In this document: in pieces, positions 1 through 6,616 of the stretch | How the letters are laid out: each line of letters begins with the position of its first letter | How positions within the stretch are numbered: position 1 is the first letter of the stretch | Assembly: GCA_905199285.1 (NCBI GenBank) | Contig: CAJKFZ010000082.1 | Span: 1 to 11,342, forward strand | DNA from: an uncultured Ruminococcus sp. | Lineage (GTDB): Bacteria; Bacillota; Clostridia; Oscillospirales; Ruminococcaceae | DNA: 11,342 bases | Direction: 5' to 3' | Program-made: the position numbers and the translations under genes | The notes under the pieces: model-generated | Told to the model about the DNA's origin: nothing | Seen by the model: only the letters and a program-made list of their open reading frames with translations | Databases searched by the model: none

Positions 1-90
1 AATTAACTCACGTTTCGTCAGTGGATTCTTTCTGAAATTGTGAAAGCAATCACAGGCGTTGATATCAACGGCATTAAGAAAAAAGTGAAA

Positions 91-230
91 GGTAATATTA
101 ACGTAGACGGTCAATTTAATATTTCTGATGTAGTTATCATTTGGATGTTCTTAACGTTCATCTTGCTGATAGGAAAGCAGGAGACTTATGTGAGAATGAA
201 ATCATCAATACGTTTGATTTGTGTCTTATG
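91..230 (+). pseudogene. Decayed dockerin type I remnant (frameshifted)
   Basis: Remnant of the C-terminal dockerin of a gene lying upstream. In frame 1, nt 91-135 encode GNINVDGQFNISDVV, a calcium-loop plus helix half-repeat. The second half, LADRKAGDLCENEIINTFDLCLM, is read in frame 3 at about nt 162-230, so a frameshift falls near nt 140-160. Spacing and the FDLCLM signature match Ruminococcus two-repeat dockerins. Dockerins attach secreted enzymes to cohesins on scaffoldins. No intact start or enzyme domain is in the window, and the reading runs straight into a MATE fragment in a third frame, so this is not a functional gene. The identity rests on motif recognition. Confidence 0.6.
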
Positions 231-232
231 TT

Positions 233-454
233 TCACTCGTGTTGCTTGCTGTTATTCTTCCACTGCTCTGCGAGATATTTATATCACCGCTGTTCAATAT
301 TTTTGGAGCTACTACAGCAAATAAGCCACTTGCGATTGAATATGGATGCATTATTATTGCCGTATTTCCTTTTGTAATTATGCATTCCGGTCTGAATCAA
401 ATTATAAGATTTGACGGAAATCCTAAAATAGCTATGTTCTCCATGCTTACTTTG
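233..454 (+). pseudogene. MATE-family efflux transporter fragment
   Basis: Frame 2 encodes about 70 residues typical of the middle of MATE multidrug/cation antiporters: hydrophobic LLAVILPLLCEIFISPLF, then NIFGATTANKPLAIEYG and VIMHSGLNQIIRFDGNPKIA. The NQIIR.DGNP.IAM motif is characteristic of the clostridial members of the family. Intact proteins have about 440-460 residues and 12 helices; only two or so helices remain, with no proper start. The fragment abuts the dockerin remnant on its left and a reverse-strand remnant on its right, so both ends are recombination or deletion joints. Not functional. Confidence 0.65.
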
Positions 455-538
455 GTGAAATGCCGGTATAAATGCAATGGTTTTGCTTTCATTACTGCAC
501 TTGAAATACCAGCCTTTGAAATAGTCTTTTTGCTGCAT
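455..538 (-). pseudogene. 5' end of a tocopherol-cyclase-like (CrtC-type) gene
   Basis: On the minus strand an ATG at 538 is preceded by a good ribosome binding site (GGAGG, complement of 547-551, 8 nt spacing). It opens MQQKDYFKGWYFKC, then TIAFIPAFH, resembling the first residues of bacterial proteins related to tocopherol cyclase or CrtC, where the YFKGWYFK motif is typical. After about 28 residues the similarity ends at the joint with the MATE fragment. The frame stays open to 284, but that part is only the antisense of the transporter piece. A gene start that kept its RBS and lost its body; assignment is from motif memory. Confidence 0.5.
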
Positions 539-743
539 TTTTCCTTCCTCCGTGTGTATTTGTTTTCAATTTAGTATGACTTATTCTACAATGGATATAA
601 CAACAAAATTAGCTGCAACACTTGCCATTGGGGCTAAGTCGTGGTACATAAGAGTTTTGAGGACGGCCAAGCAGCTTTTCGAGTGCAGTTTGGAGTGTAT
701 TCATGGCGTTTTCGGAAATGCACCGAAATTATGATTAAAAGAC
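539..743. other. Unassigned stretch between gene remnants and the first promoter
   Basis: No convincing gene. A 60-residue plus-strand frame (552-734) has no RBS and no recognisable motif. On the minus strand a frame ending at 581 reads VLKTLMYHDLAPMASVAANF and on to a stop. It looks protein-like and hydrophobic but has no recognisable start. Given the neighbouring remnants this is probably more decayed coding sequence. Confidence 0.4.
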
Positions 744-758
744 ATACTTTTTAGGCAT
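744..758 (+). promoter_or_regulatory. Putative LysR operator, copy 1
   Basis: ATACTTTTTAGGCAT, an imperfect copy (13 of 15 bases match copy 2) of the 15-bp inverted repeat ATGCTTwwTAAGCAT. It fits the T-N11-A pattern of LysR-type recognition sites. Its centre lies about 67 bp upstream of the start predicted from the promoter at 783-811, the usual position of a LysR recognition site. Confidence 0.6.
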
Positions 759-782
759 GACTAAGGTATGAAAATTAAGTAT

Positions 783-811
783 TTGACATGTGTGCTTTTC
801 TATTATATACT
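783..811 (+). promoter_or_regulatory. Sigma-A-type promoter of unit 1
   Basis: TTGACA (783-788), 17-bp spacer, TATACT (806-811). The sequence leading into the -35, TAAGTATTTGACAT (776-789), is identical to that of the promoter at 8625 and differs by one base from the one at 4208. Predicted start near 818, leaving a leader of about 170 nt before the RibD-like gene. Confidence 0.7.
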
Positions 812-884
812 GTAAGTATATCAAAGCATAGAGTAGATGTGTCTATGCGGTTCATTGTGAAGAGATGAAAATTGCAATATCTGA

Positions 885-995
885 AGGAAGCATGAATTTT
901 GTGGTGCAAAAGAAGTCGGACATAGAGTTCAGGTTGTTGACGCAGACCATAATGAATCAAAAAAATATTTCACAAGGAACGATTTAGATGAATAA
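885..995 (+). pseudogene. C-terminal remnant of an unidentified gene overlapping the next start
   Basis: Frame 3 is open from 885 to a TAA at 993-995 and reads GHRVQVVDADHNESKK, then YFTRNDLDE. It has a natural protein composition and ends with the last 8 nt overlapping the start of the RibD-like gene, the typical geometry of a translationally coupled operon neighbour. There is no start codon or RBS, and a stop (882-884) closes it upstream. I do not recognise the family. A competing 40-residue frame, ATG 865 to TAG 985-987, ends directly before the ATG at 988, but its composition is less convincing. Confidence 0.35.
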
Positions 996-1671
996 ACCGT
1001 ATATCGTATGCTACATGATGACCTCTGTTGATGGAAGAATTGACTGTGAGATGGTTGGACAACTTGCAGGTGTGGAGGATTATTATCCTCTGCTTGATGA
1101 GTTGGGACTACAATCAGCAATCAGCGGAAAGACAACTGCGCAGTTGGAACTGGCAGAACCGGGAGAGTTTCAGCCAAACGACAATGCTCCTTTTGGAAAA
1201 GAAATTGTTTCTAAAAAGACGGACAGCAGTAACGGTTACACAATTGTTGTGGATACCAAAGGCAGCCTGCTCTGGAAGCATGACAGTCAATATGAACAGC
1301 CGCACATTCTTATTACTTCAAAACAAGTCAGTCAGGAATATCTGGCTTATCTGGACGAGAAAAATATCTCGTATATTGTTACTGGCGATACTCGGATTGA
1401 CTTGGCTGCCGTCTATAAAGCATTGAAGGAAACCTTTGGAATAAAACGTCTTGGCATTGTGAGAGGACCTGCAATCAATACAGCGTTTCTTGATGCAGGA
1501 CTGCTGGATGAGGTAATTCTGCTGATTGGAGCTGGTATCGACGGCAGAGCGTCGTTCCCATCTGTTTTTCACAGAGAGGACGATGGTCACAGTAAACCGA
1601 CACCTTTAAAACTGGTTGAGGTAAAAGCCTATGATTCCGATGCGGTTTTCATTCGTTACAAAACAAAATAA
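988..1671 (+). CDS. RibD C-terminal / dihydrofolate-reductase-like family protein
   Basis: A 227-residue protein of the RibD_C (DHFR-like fold) family, relatives of the NADPH-dependent pyrimidine reductase domain of riboflavin synthesis. The N-terminal strand and helix (YIVCYMMTSVDGRID, residues 5-19) give the classic MTSVDGRI motif. The nucleotide-binding region (LGIVRGPAINTAFLDAGLLDE, about 155-175) is followed by LLIGAGIDGR. Length is normal for stand-alone members, which are generally uncharacterised reductases rather than true RibD. In relatives I recall the glycine-rich turn as GG; here it reads RG, so cofactor binding may be altered. RBS AAGGA at 974-978 with 9 nt spacing fixes the start. 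First intact gene of unit 1, with the ADH remnant 12 nt downstream. Confidence 0.8.
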   Translation: MNKPYIVCYMMTSVDGRIDCEMVGQLAGVEDYYPLLDELGLQSAISGKTTAQLELAEPGEFQPNDNAPFGKEIVSKKTDSSNGYTIVVDTKGSLLWKHDSQYEQPHILITSKQVSQEYLAYLDEKNISYIVTGDTRIDLAAVYKALKETFGIKRLGIVRGPAINTAFLDAGLLDEVILLIGAGIDGRASFPSVFHREDDGHSKPTPLKLVEVKAYDSDAVFIRYKTK

Positions 1672-1683
1672 CAGGAGGATTTC

Positions 1684-2389
1684 ATGATGAGTTATCAATT
1701 TTATGTACCAACCCGTACCTTGTTCGGCGCTGGAATGCTGAACGAACTTCACAATCAGACCATGCCCGGAAAGAAGGCAATGGTGGTTATTTCTAATGGA
1801 AAGTTCATGAAAACAACAGGAATTCTTGAGCGTGTGCTGAAAGAACTGTTGGCAGCGGGTGTGGAAACGGCAGTATTTGACAAGGTACAGGCAAATCACT
1901 TTGTTCGACTGTCATGGAAGGTGCAGCGTTTGCAAGAGAAAATAGCTGCGATTTCGTGGTTGCATTGGGCGGTGGAAGCGTCATGGACGCTTCCAAGGCA
2001 ATGGCGGCTATGGTCACCAATTCCATAGAACATGCTATGAGTGCATATCATCAGGAACTGCCTCACGGCGCAGGTCTGATTATGATTTCTGTCGCCTACT
2101 ATCAGTATTTTATAGACTGCCATGTTTGTGACGAGCGATTCGTTGCCATGGCAAAGGCACTTGGCAAAGCAGATGCTTCCTGTGCTCAGGATTTTGTGGA
2201 TGTACTGGTACAGTTACAGAAAGACTGCAGTGTGGCAGACCTTAAAATGTCTGACTTTGGCATTCAGGAAAGTGAACTGGATATTCTGGCGAGAAACGCC
2301 CGTGAAACAATGGGCGGACTGTTTGGGGCAGATCCCTGCGAACTGAGCCATGAACAGTGCGTTGCAATCTATCAGAAATCTTATCGTTT
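1684..2389 (+). pseudogene. Iron-containing alcohol dehydrogenase, frameshifted and internally deleted
   Basis: Starts after a strong RBS (AGGAGG 1673-1678; ATG 1684 or 1687). Residues YQFYVPTRTLFGAGML are the N-terminus of the Fe-ADH (YqhD/BDH-like) group. The frame breaks at about 1897-1901: five bases lie where one proline codon is expected, after VFDKVQAN. The family sequence resumes in frame 3 with VMEGAAFARE and the NAD-binding GGGSVMDASK. At about 2022 MVTN is joined directly to IEHAMSAYHQ, an in-frame loss of roughly 150 residues that normally hold the Asp and His metal ligands; the two later His (EHAMS and LPHG) remain. The family's usual C-terminus, KSYR, appears at about 2380-2388 but its stop codon is gone. 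Cannot be an active dehydrogenase as read. Confidence 0.85.
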
Positions 2390-3164
2390 GATAGAAACGA
2401 TGCTCCCTTATACAGCGGATTTTGATGAACTGCGGGATGTCAATCATAACGAAATGTCGAATAACACTTTGCCAGAACTAAAGGAAAGCAATCTGAATAT
2501 TGCAAAATATGATACTGTATTTGTGGGATATCCGGTTTGGGCGACCGATGTTCCTCAAGCATTAATCTCTTTCTTGAATCAGTATGATTTATCTGGAAAG
2601 ACAGTTATTCCGTTTTGTACTCATGATGGTTACGGTGCAGGCGACAGTTATTACACAATTAGTGATGCAAGTAAAGCTGAAAAAACACTTGATGGTCTTG
2701 CAATCGAAGCCAAAGATGTTCTCGATTCTCAAAATACAGTGACAGAATGGCTGAATTCCATTGGTGTATCAAAGTGGGAAATCAGCTCTCTGCAAAGCGA
2801 TCAAACAGCGATCAAAATTACGATTGGCGATACTGTTTTAGACGGCGTGCTTTATGATACAGCGTTGGCTCAAGAGATCAAGAAGCAGTTTCCGCTAACC
2901 GTTTCCATGGTTGGATATGCAGGCAGAGAATATTATGGAGGCGTTGACTTCGATACCGAAAACCTTGAAGGTGGTCAAAGAAATTTTGAAAACGGTGATA
3001 TCACCTATTGCGAAGCCCACCATAACATGGCAATCTTTTACGCACAGACGGATAATCCGACCCTTTCTGTGGATGTCATTCCTATTGGAAGAGTGACGTC
3101 TGATCTATCATTATTTAATACTTTGGACGATCGGGAAGAAATCACTTTTTCTCTGGCAGAATAA
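1914..3164 (+). CDS. Chimeric ORF: ADH remnant - flavodoxin C-terminal half - cyclophilin-like domain
   Basis: A 416-codon frame in three blocks. Residues 1-158 are the deleted iron ADH. Residues about 162-285 are the rear of a flavodoxin: YDTVFVGYPVWATDVPQALI, then DLSGKTVIPFCTHDGYGAG and a C-terminal EWLNSIG helix. Residues about 298-416 are a cyclophilin-like (MIP/DUF-type) domain with LPLTVSMVGY-type core (here FPLTVSMVGYAGREYYGG), NFENGDITYC, AIFYAQT and VIPIGRVTSDLSLF. The last two blocks align along their length with the protein encoded at 8694-9926. Signal peptide, dockerin segment and FMN phosphate loop are missing, lost in the deletion that fused the genes near 2390. ATG 1914 has no RBS, so any translation would need the frameshift upstream to be bypassed. 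Most likely a pseudogene with a long open frame. Confidence 0.75.
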   Translation: MEGAAFARENSCDFVVALGGGSVMDASKAMAAMVTNSIEHAMSAYHQELPHGAGLIMISVAYYQYFIDCHVCDERFVAMAKALGKADASCAQDFVDVLVQLQKDCSVADLKMSDFGIQESELDILARNARETMGGLFGADPCELSHEQCVAIYQKSYRLIETMLPYTADFDELRDVNHNEMSNNTLPELKESNLNIAKYDTVFVGYPVWATDVPQALISFLNQYDLSGKTVIPFCTHDGYGAGDSYYTISDASKAEKTLDGLAIEAKDVLDSQNTVTEWLNSIGVSKWEISSLQSDQTAIKITIGDTVLDGVLYDTALAQEIKKQFPLTVSMVGYAGREYYGGVDFDTENLEGGQRNFENGDITYCEAHHNMAIFYAQTDNPTLSVDVIPIGRVTSDLSLFNTLDDREEITFSLAE

Positions 3165-3298
3165 TGTTGTGATATTAACCAAAGTGCATTATCCGTATTT
3201 TTAGAATATATGGCGATGATGGAACTGTGGACTTTTATCGGTTTTTATATTGTGAAAGTGATCCCAAAATTAAGGACATTAAAAATGGAGGAATATTT
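3165..3298 (+). other. Intergenic gap with a possible short coding relic
   Basis: No clear promoter or operator. A frame from ATG 3210 to TGA 3300-3302 encodes 30 residues, including a hydrophobic LWTFIGFYIVKVIPKL and ending KMEEYL. Its stop overlaps the next start (ATGA), as in coupled genes, and the RBS GGAGGA of the next gene sits in its last codons. No RBS precedes ATG 3210. It could be the tail of a lost membrane protein or chance. Confidence 0.3.
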
Positions 3299-4122
3299 AT
3301 GAAACGAATTTATGCATTTTGTATCGGAATGGTACTTACACTTTGTGCAGTGCTGATTCCTGTTTCTGCAAACATATCTGAGTCTGTACATGCGGACAGT
3401 GAAACTGTATATACAATCGAGGATATTAAAAATTTGCAGGACTTTCTGCTTGTCAGAGAAACACATGATTTAAGCGGTAAGGATTATGACCTAAACGACG
3501 ATGACAGATGGGATGTATTTGATTTATGTCTGATGAAACAACAGTTTTTAAAACAATCTTGGGCTAAGAGTGATACATTGATTGCATATTTTTCATGCAC
3601 CGGTAATACAGAAACGGTGGCTTCCTATCTGAAAGAGGAAACAGGCGGCGATATATTTGAAATTGTACCGTCTGTTCCATATACGACAGGTGATCTGAAT
3701 TACAGTAACAGCAGCTGCCATGCCAATCAAGAGCAGAACGATCCCGATGCACGTCCGGAAATTGCACAGCTGCCGATAAGCATTGAACAGTATGATGTAA
3801 TTTATATTGGTTTTCCGATATGGTGGGGAGAAGAACCGAGAATCATTGATACATTCTTAGAAAGCTTTGACTATTCCGGAAAAATTATGATTCCGTTCTG
3901 TACCTCCGGCAGCAGCAGTATTACAAGTGCAGTACGCAATATCCGGCAATGAATCCTGATTCCACTGTATTGGATGGAAGAAGATTCAGCAGTAGTGCCT
4001 CACAATCGCAGATATCTGATTTTGTTTCCGAAAAAAATGAAGAAATCGCAGCATTGCAGAAAAATACCTCCCTTGTTGCATATTTTTCTTATCCTCTTGA
4101 TAACGATGTGGATTCGTTTTAA
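3299..4122 (+). pseudogene. Secreted dockerin-flavodoxin, frameshifted near 3946; second flavodoxin truncated
   Basis: ATG 3299 is chosen for its RBS (GGAGGA 3287-3292, 6 nt spacing) and because it opens a signal peptide (MKRIYAFCIGMVLTLCAVLI, cleavage near AHAD-type VHAD, about residue 33). Residues about 38-85 are the dockerin-like segment (YTIEDIKNLQ, then DLNDDDRWDVFDLCLMKQQF). The flavodoxin starts at LIAYFSCTGNTETVASYL, a textbook FMN phosphate loop, and continues GFPIWWGEEPRII and FCTSGSSSITSAVRNI. The frame ends early at 3952. From 3946 the -1 frame continues with the missing end (MNPDSTVLDGRRF, then SQISDFV) and then starts what looks like a second flavodoxin, SLVAYFSYPLDNDVDSF, stopping at 4122. 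One G lost from a GGG at about 3945 explains the shift. The truncated 217-residue product would lack the last strand and helix. Confidence 0.8.
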
Positions 4123-4158
4123 ACAATCACAGTGATTTTTCATTGTGATTGTTTTTTT
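4121..4158 (+). terminator. Rho-independent terminator ending unit 1
   Basis: AAACAATCACA (4121-4131) pairs perfectly with TGTGATTGTTT (4144-4154) around a 12-nt loop, and the second arm runs into an uninterrupted T tract (4152-4158). It lies at the end of the frameshifted flavodoxin and just upstream of the next operator. Confidence 0.85.
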
Positions 4159-4169
4159 GTGTATTTTTA

Positions 4170-4184
4170 ATGCTTTTTAAGCAT
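4170..4184 (+). promoter_or_regulatory. Putative LysR operator, copy 2
   Basis: ATGCTTTTTAAGCAT, six-base perfect inverted arms with a T-N11-A layout. Its centre is about 66 bp before the predicted start of the 4208-4236 promoter. It differs from copy 3 (8587-8601) only in two central bases. Confidence 0.7.
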
Positions 4185-4207
4185 GATATATCATAAAAAA
4201 TAAGTAT

Positions 4208-4236
4208 TAGACATATTGTGAGAACTGGTGTATAAT
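4208..4236 (+). promoter_or_regulatory. Promoter of unit 2 (flavodoxin / acetyltransferase / flavodoxin / AKR)
   Basis: -35 TAGACA (4208-4213), 17 bp, perfect -10 TATAAT (4231-4236). The -35 has a T-to-A change from the TTGACA of its two sister promoters, consistent with a need for activation. Predicted start near 4243, giving a short leader of about 37 nt. Confidence 0.75.
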
Positions 4237-4279
4237 AGAGTTACAGAAAAAACATCATGTGGTAAAGGAGCATATGAAA

Positions 4280-5071
4280 ATGAAAAAAACAGTTATTTTT
4301 CTTATGGCATTGTGTTTGACTGCATCGTTTACAGCTTGCAGCAGCACGGAGAATGAGGACTACATTTCGCAGGAATCAATCAGTGTGACAGAAAAAAGTA
4401 CCAATGATAATGCAGATTCTGTTCCGGAAACAACAGAATCCAGTCAAAATGCAGAGGAAACAAACGATACAGAATCCTCAGAGTATGCGGATTTCAGTGA
4501 AAATGAAGAAACATCGTCCCGTATACTGGTTGCTTATTTCACTTATGCAGAAAATGCAGAACTTCCTGATAATGCAGATGCCTCAGCCTCTGCCAGCATC
4601 CAGCCATGGAATGGACGATTGACAGGAAATACAGGTGTGGTTGCAGATATGATAGCACAGCAGACCGGTGGAGAACTATTTTCCATTCGGACAGTCAAAA
4701 CATATCCCTCTGATTATGATGGAACAATTGAAGAGGGGCAGGAAGAAAAGAACAACGATGAATATCCTGAACTTGCATCACATATAGAAAATCCGGACAA
4801 ATATGATACGGTTTTCGTGGGTTTCCCCAATTGGTGGTACGGTATGCCTATGGCGATGTACAGCTTTTTTGAAGAATATGATTTTTCCGGAAAAACCATT
4901 ATTCCGTTTTGTACCAGCGGTGGAAGCGGTTTCTCTGATGCAATTGATATCATCGCAGAATATGAACCGGAAGCAACGGTTCTTGATGGATTATCCATTG
5001 GTGCTTCTGACGCAACAAGTGCAGAAAGCGATGTCACAAACTGGCTTGATTCATTAGGTTTGGAATCATAA
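4280..5071 (+). CDS. Flavodoxin-domain lipoprotein
   Basis: 263 residues from ATG 4280, chosen over GTG 4259 and ATG 4274 because AAAGGAG (4264-4270) is then 9 nt away. Residues 1-19 are a lipoprotein signal with a lipobox-like FTAC; Cys20 would be lipid-modified. Residues 21-80 form an acidic Ser/Thr/Asn/Glu linker. Residues about 81-263 are a flavodoxin: ILVAYFTYAEN, an insert with DASASASI, the phosphate-loop-like LTGNTGVVADMI, GGELFSI, YDTVFVGFPNWWYGMPM, SGKTIIPFCTSGGSGF and a final WLDSLG helix. It should carry FMN and shuttle electrons, here on the outer face of the membrane. First gene of unit 2; the acetyltransferase follows after 19 nt. Unlike its three relatives it has no dockerin segment and is held by lipid instead. 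Confidence 0.88.
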   Translation: MKKTVIFLMALCLTASFTACSSTENEDYISQESISVTEKSTNDNADSVPETTESSQNAEETNDTESSEYADFSENEETSSRILVAYFTYAENAELPDNADASASASIQPWNGRLTGNTGVVADMIAQQTGGELFSIRTVKTYPSDYDGTIEEGQEEKNNDEYPELASHIENPDKYDTVFVGFPNWWYGMPMAMYSFFEEYDFSGKTIIPFCTSGGSGFSDAIDIIAEYEPEATVLDGLSIGASDATSAESDVTNWLDSLGLES

Positions 5072-5090
5072 TGATAGAGGTGAAACGAGT

Positions 5091-5660
5091 ATGAATATTT
5101 TTGAAAGAGAACTTGCAGGAGGAACAATTTCTCCATCCGATCCGTATTTCCCGCCGATTCATGAAGTAATTCATCACGCATTTGAACTGACTTCAAAGCT
5201 GAATCGTCTGGATTATGGTGATACGAGAGCAAAGGAAATTCTGCACGAACTGTTTGGCAAAGAATTAGATGACAGTACAACGTTGAAACCGCCATTTTAT
5301 ACAGATTTCGGGAAAAATACTGTGATCGGAAAAAACTGCATGATTCAGCAATGCTGTACATTTTTTGACCGTGGCGGAATTACAATCGGAAACGGCGTTT
5401 TCATTGGACCAAGGGTGAATTTGGTCACTTTGAATCATGACCTGAATCCTGCAAATCGAAGTGCTACGATTGCAAAACCGATTGTCATTAAAGACAATGT
5501 ATGGATTGGCATCAATGCAACAATTTTACAAGGTGTTACGATTGGAGAGAATGCTGTAATTGGAGCAGGTGCAGTTGTTACGAAAGATGTTCCTCCGAAC
5601 ACAATTGTCGGCGGTAACCCTGCTAAAATCATAAAAACAATCAATGCATCAGCATTTTAA
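5091..5660 (+). CDS. Hexapeptide-repeat sugar O-acetyltransferase (maltose/galactoside acetyltransferase-like)
   Basis: 189 residues of the LacA/NodL/Maa type of left-handed beta-helix acetyl-CoA transferases. A helical N-terminal part (residues about 1-60) is followed by hexapeptide turns such as NTVIGKNCMI, ITIGNGVFIG, VIKDNVWIGINATILQGVTI and ENAVIGAGAVV. The catalytic histidine is probably the one in LVTLNHDLNP (about residue 116), and VGGNPAKII is the usual C-terminal signature. The start follows AGAGGTG (5076-5082) by 8 nt. The protein is cytoplasmic and lies inside the flavodoxin operon. Acetyltransferases of this type are sometimes seen beside flavodoxin and reductase genes; the acceptor substrate here cannot be told from sequence. 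Confidence 0.88.
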   Translation: MNIFERELAGGTISPSDPYFPPIHEVIHHAFELTSKLNRLDYGDTRAKEILHELFGKELDDSTTLKPPFYTDFGKNTVIGKNCMIQQCCTFFDRGGITIGNGVFIGPRVNLVTLNHDLNPANRSATIAKPIVIKDNVWIGINATILQGVTIGENAVIGAGAVVTKDVPPNTIVGGNPAKIIKTINASAF

Positions 5661-5726
5661 AACAATCTTAATATGAAAACAAACTTTAAATTGTTGATGT
5701 ATCCGGAAATGAAAGGTAGGAGTAAT

Positions 5727-6566
5727 GTGAAAAAAATAGTAGCCTATGTGGGATCTGTTTTTACAGCAGCTGTATTGATTCCTTCTGCGTTTACTCTTCC
5801 TAAATTCGTTCAGCATCCTGCTGATTTGGTAGAAGCCTCAGAAATAACAAAGTACACAATAGAGGATATCAAGAATTTGCAGGATTTTCTGCTTGTCAGA
5901 GAAACGCCTGATTTAAGAGGTAAAGATTATGATTTAAACGATGACGACAGATGGGATGTATTTGATTTATGCCTGATGAAACAACAGTTTTTAAAACAAT
6001 CTTCGTCTGAAAGTAATATATTGATTGCATATTTTACACGTGCGGAGAATGTGCATTTGGACAACCCAGATGAAATAGATATAGATGCTACCACTTCAGC
6101 AAGCGTTCTGCTTCCGGGAAATTCCGCAATTATGGCGAATTATATACAATCTCTTGTTGGCGGCGATTTGTTCTCCATTGTTGTAGAAGACTTGTATCTC
6201 AGTGATTATGAAAGTTGTCTGAAACAGATATCTGAGGAGCAGGCAGAAAGTATTCATCCTGTGCTTAAAAATCATTTAACTGACATAGATGACTATGATA
6301 TTATTTTTCTGGGGTATCCTAATTGGGGATACAGTTGTCCAATGGCTGTGTACTCGTTTCTGGAAGAATATGATTTTTCCGGAAAGACTGTAATTCCATT
6401 TTGTACACATGGAACAGGAGGGCTTGCCGGTACTATATCTGATATTATAGATTCGCTGCCGGAAGATTGTACGGTATTGAAACCGGTTGGCGTATATCGT
6501 TCAGATATTTCGGATTGCTATGATGTAATTGCAGAATGGCTTTCAGAACTGGGAGTGTATCGTTAA
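5727..6566 (+). CDS. Secreted dockerin-like/flavodoxin protein
   Basis: 279 residues from GTG 5727. This start is preferred over ATG 5673 because AGGTAGGAG lies just upstream and because the resulting N-terminus aligns with the paralogue at 8694 (KKIVAYVGSVFTAAVLIPSA against KKVISIFTAAVLATSA). Signal peptide about 1-37 (cleavage near VEAS). Residues about 43-90 are the dockerin-like segment with DLNDDDRWDVFDLCLMKQQF. The flavodoxin covers about 97-279: ILIAYFTRAEN, the insert IDATTSASV, PGNSAIMANYI in place of a standard phosphate loop, GGDLFSI, YDIIFLGYPNWGYSCPM, SGKTVIPFCTHGTGG and C-terminal EWLSELG. The weak loop (GNS rather than GNT) may lower FMN affinity. Co-transcribed with the genes on both sides; expected outside the cell. 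Confidence 0.87.
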   Translation: MKKIVAYVGSVFTAAVLIPSAFTLPKFVQHPADLVEASEITKYTIEDIKNLQDFLLVRETPDLRGKDYDLNDDDRWDVFDLCLMKQQFLKQSSSESNILIAYFTRAENVHLDNPDEIDIDATTSASVLLPGNSAIMANYIQSLVGGDLFSIVVEDLYLSDYESCLKQISEEQAESIHPVLKNHLTDIDDYDIIFLGYPNWGYSCPMAVYSFLEEYDFSGKTVIPFCTHGTGGLAGTISDIIDSLPEDCTVLKPVGVYRSDISDCYDVIAEWLSELGVYR

Positions 6567-6616
6567 AATAACTGTAATATAATCAAGCAATAAAGTATAG
6601 TGTGGAGGAAAATACG

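Noticed and set aside
284..454. Full 84-residue minus-strand protein starting at 538
   Set aside because: Only the first ~28 residues look like a protein family; the rest is the antisense of the MATE fragment.
3940..3955. Programmed ribosomal frameshift in the first dockerin-flavodoxin
   Set aside because: The site reads CCGGCAATGA with no slippery heptamer or downstream structure; a lost G is simpler in a locus full of decay.
4259..4279. GTG 4259 or ATG 4274 as the start of the flavodoxin lipoprotein
   Set aside because: Both are on or too close to the AAAGGAG site and put charged residues ahead of a normal MKK signal start.
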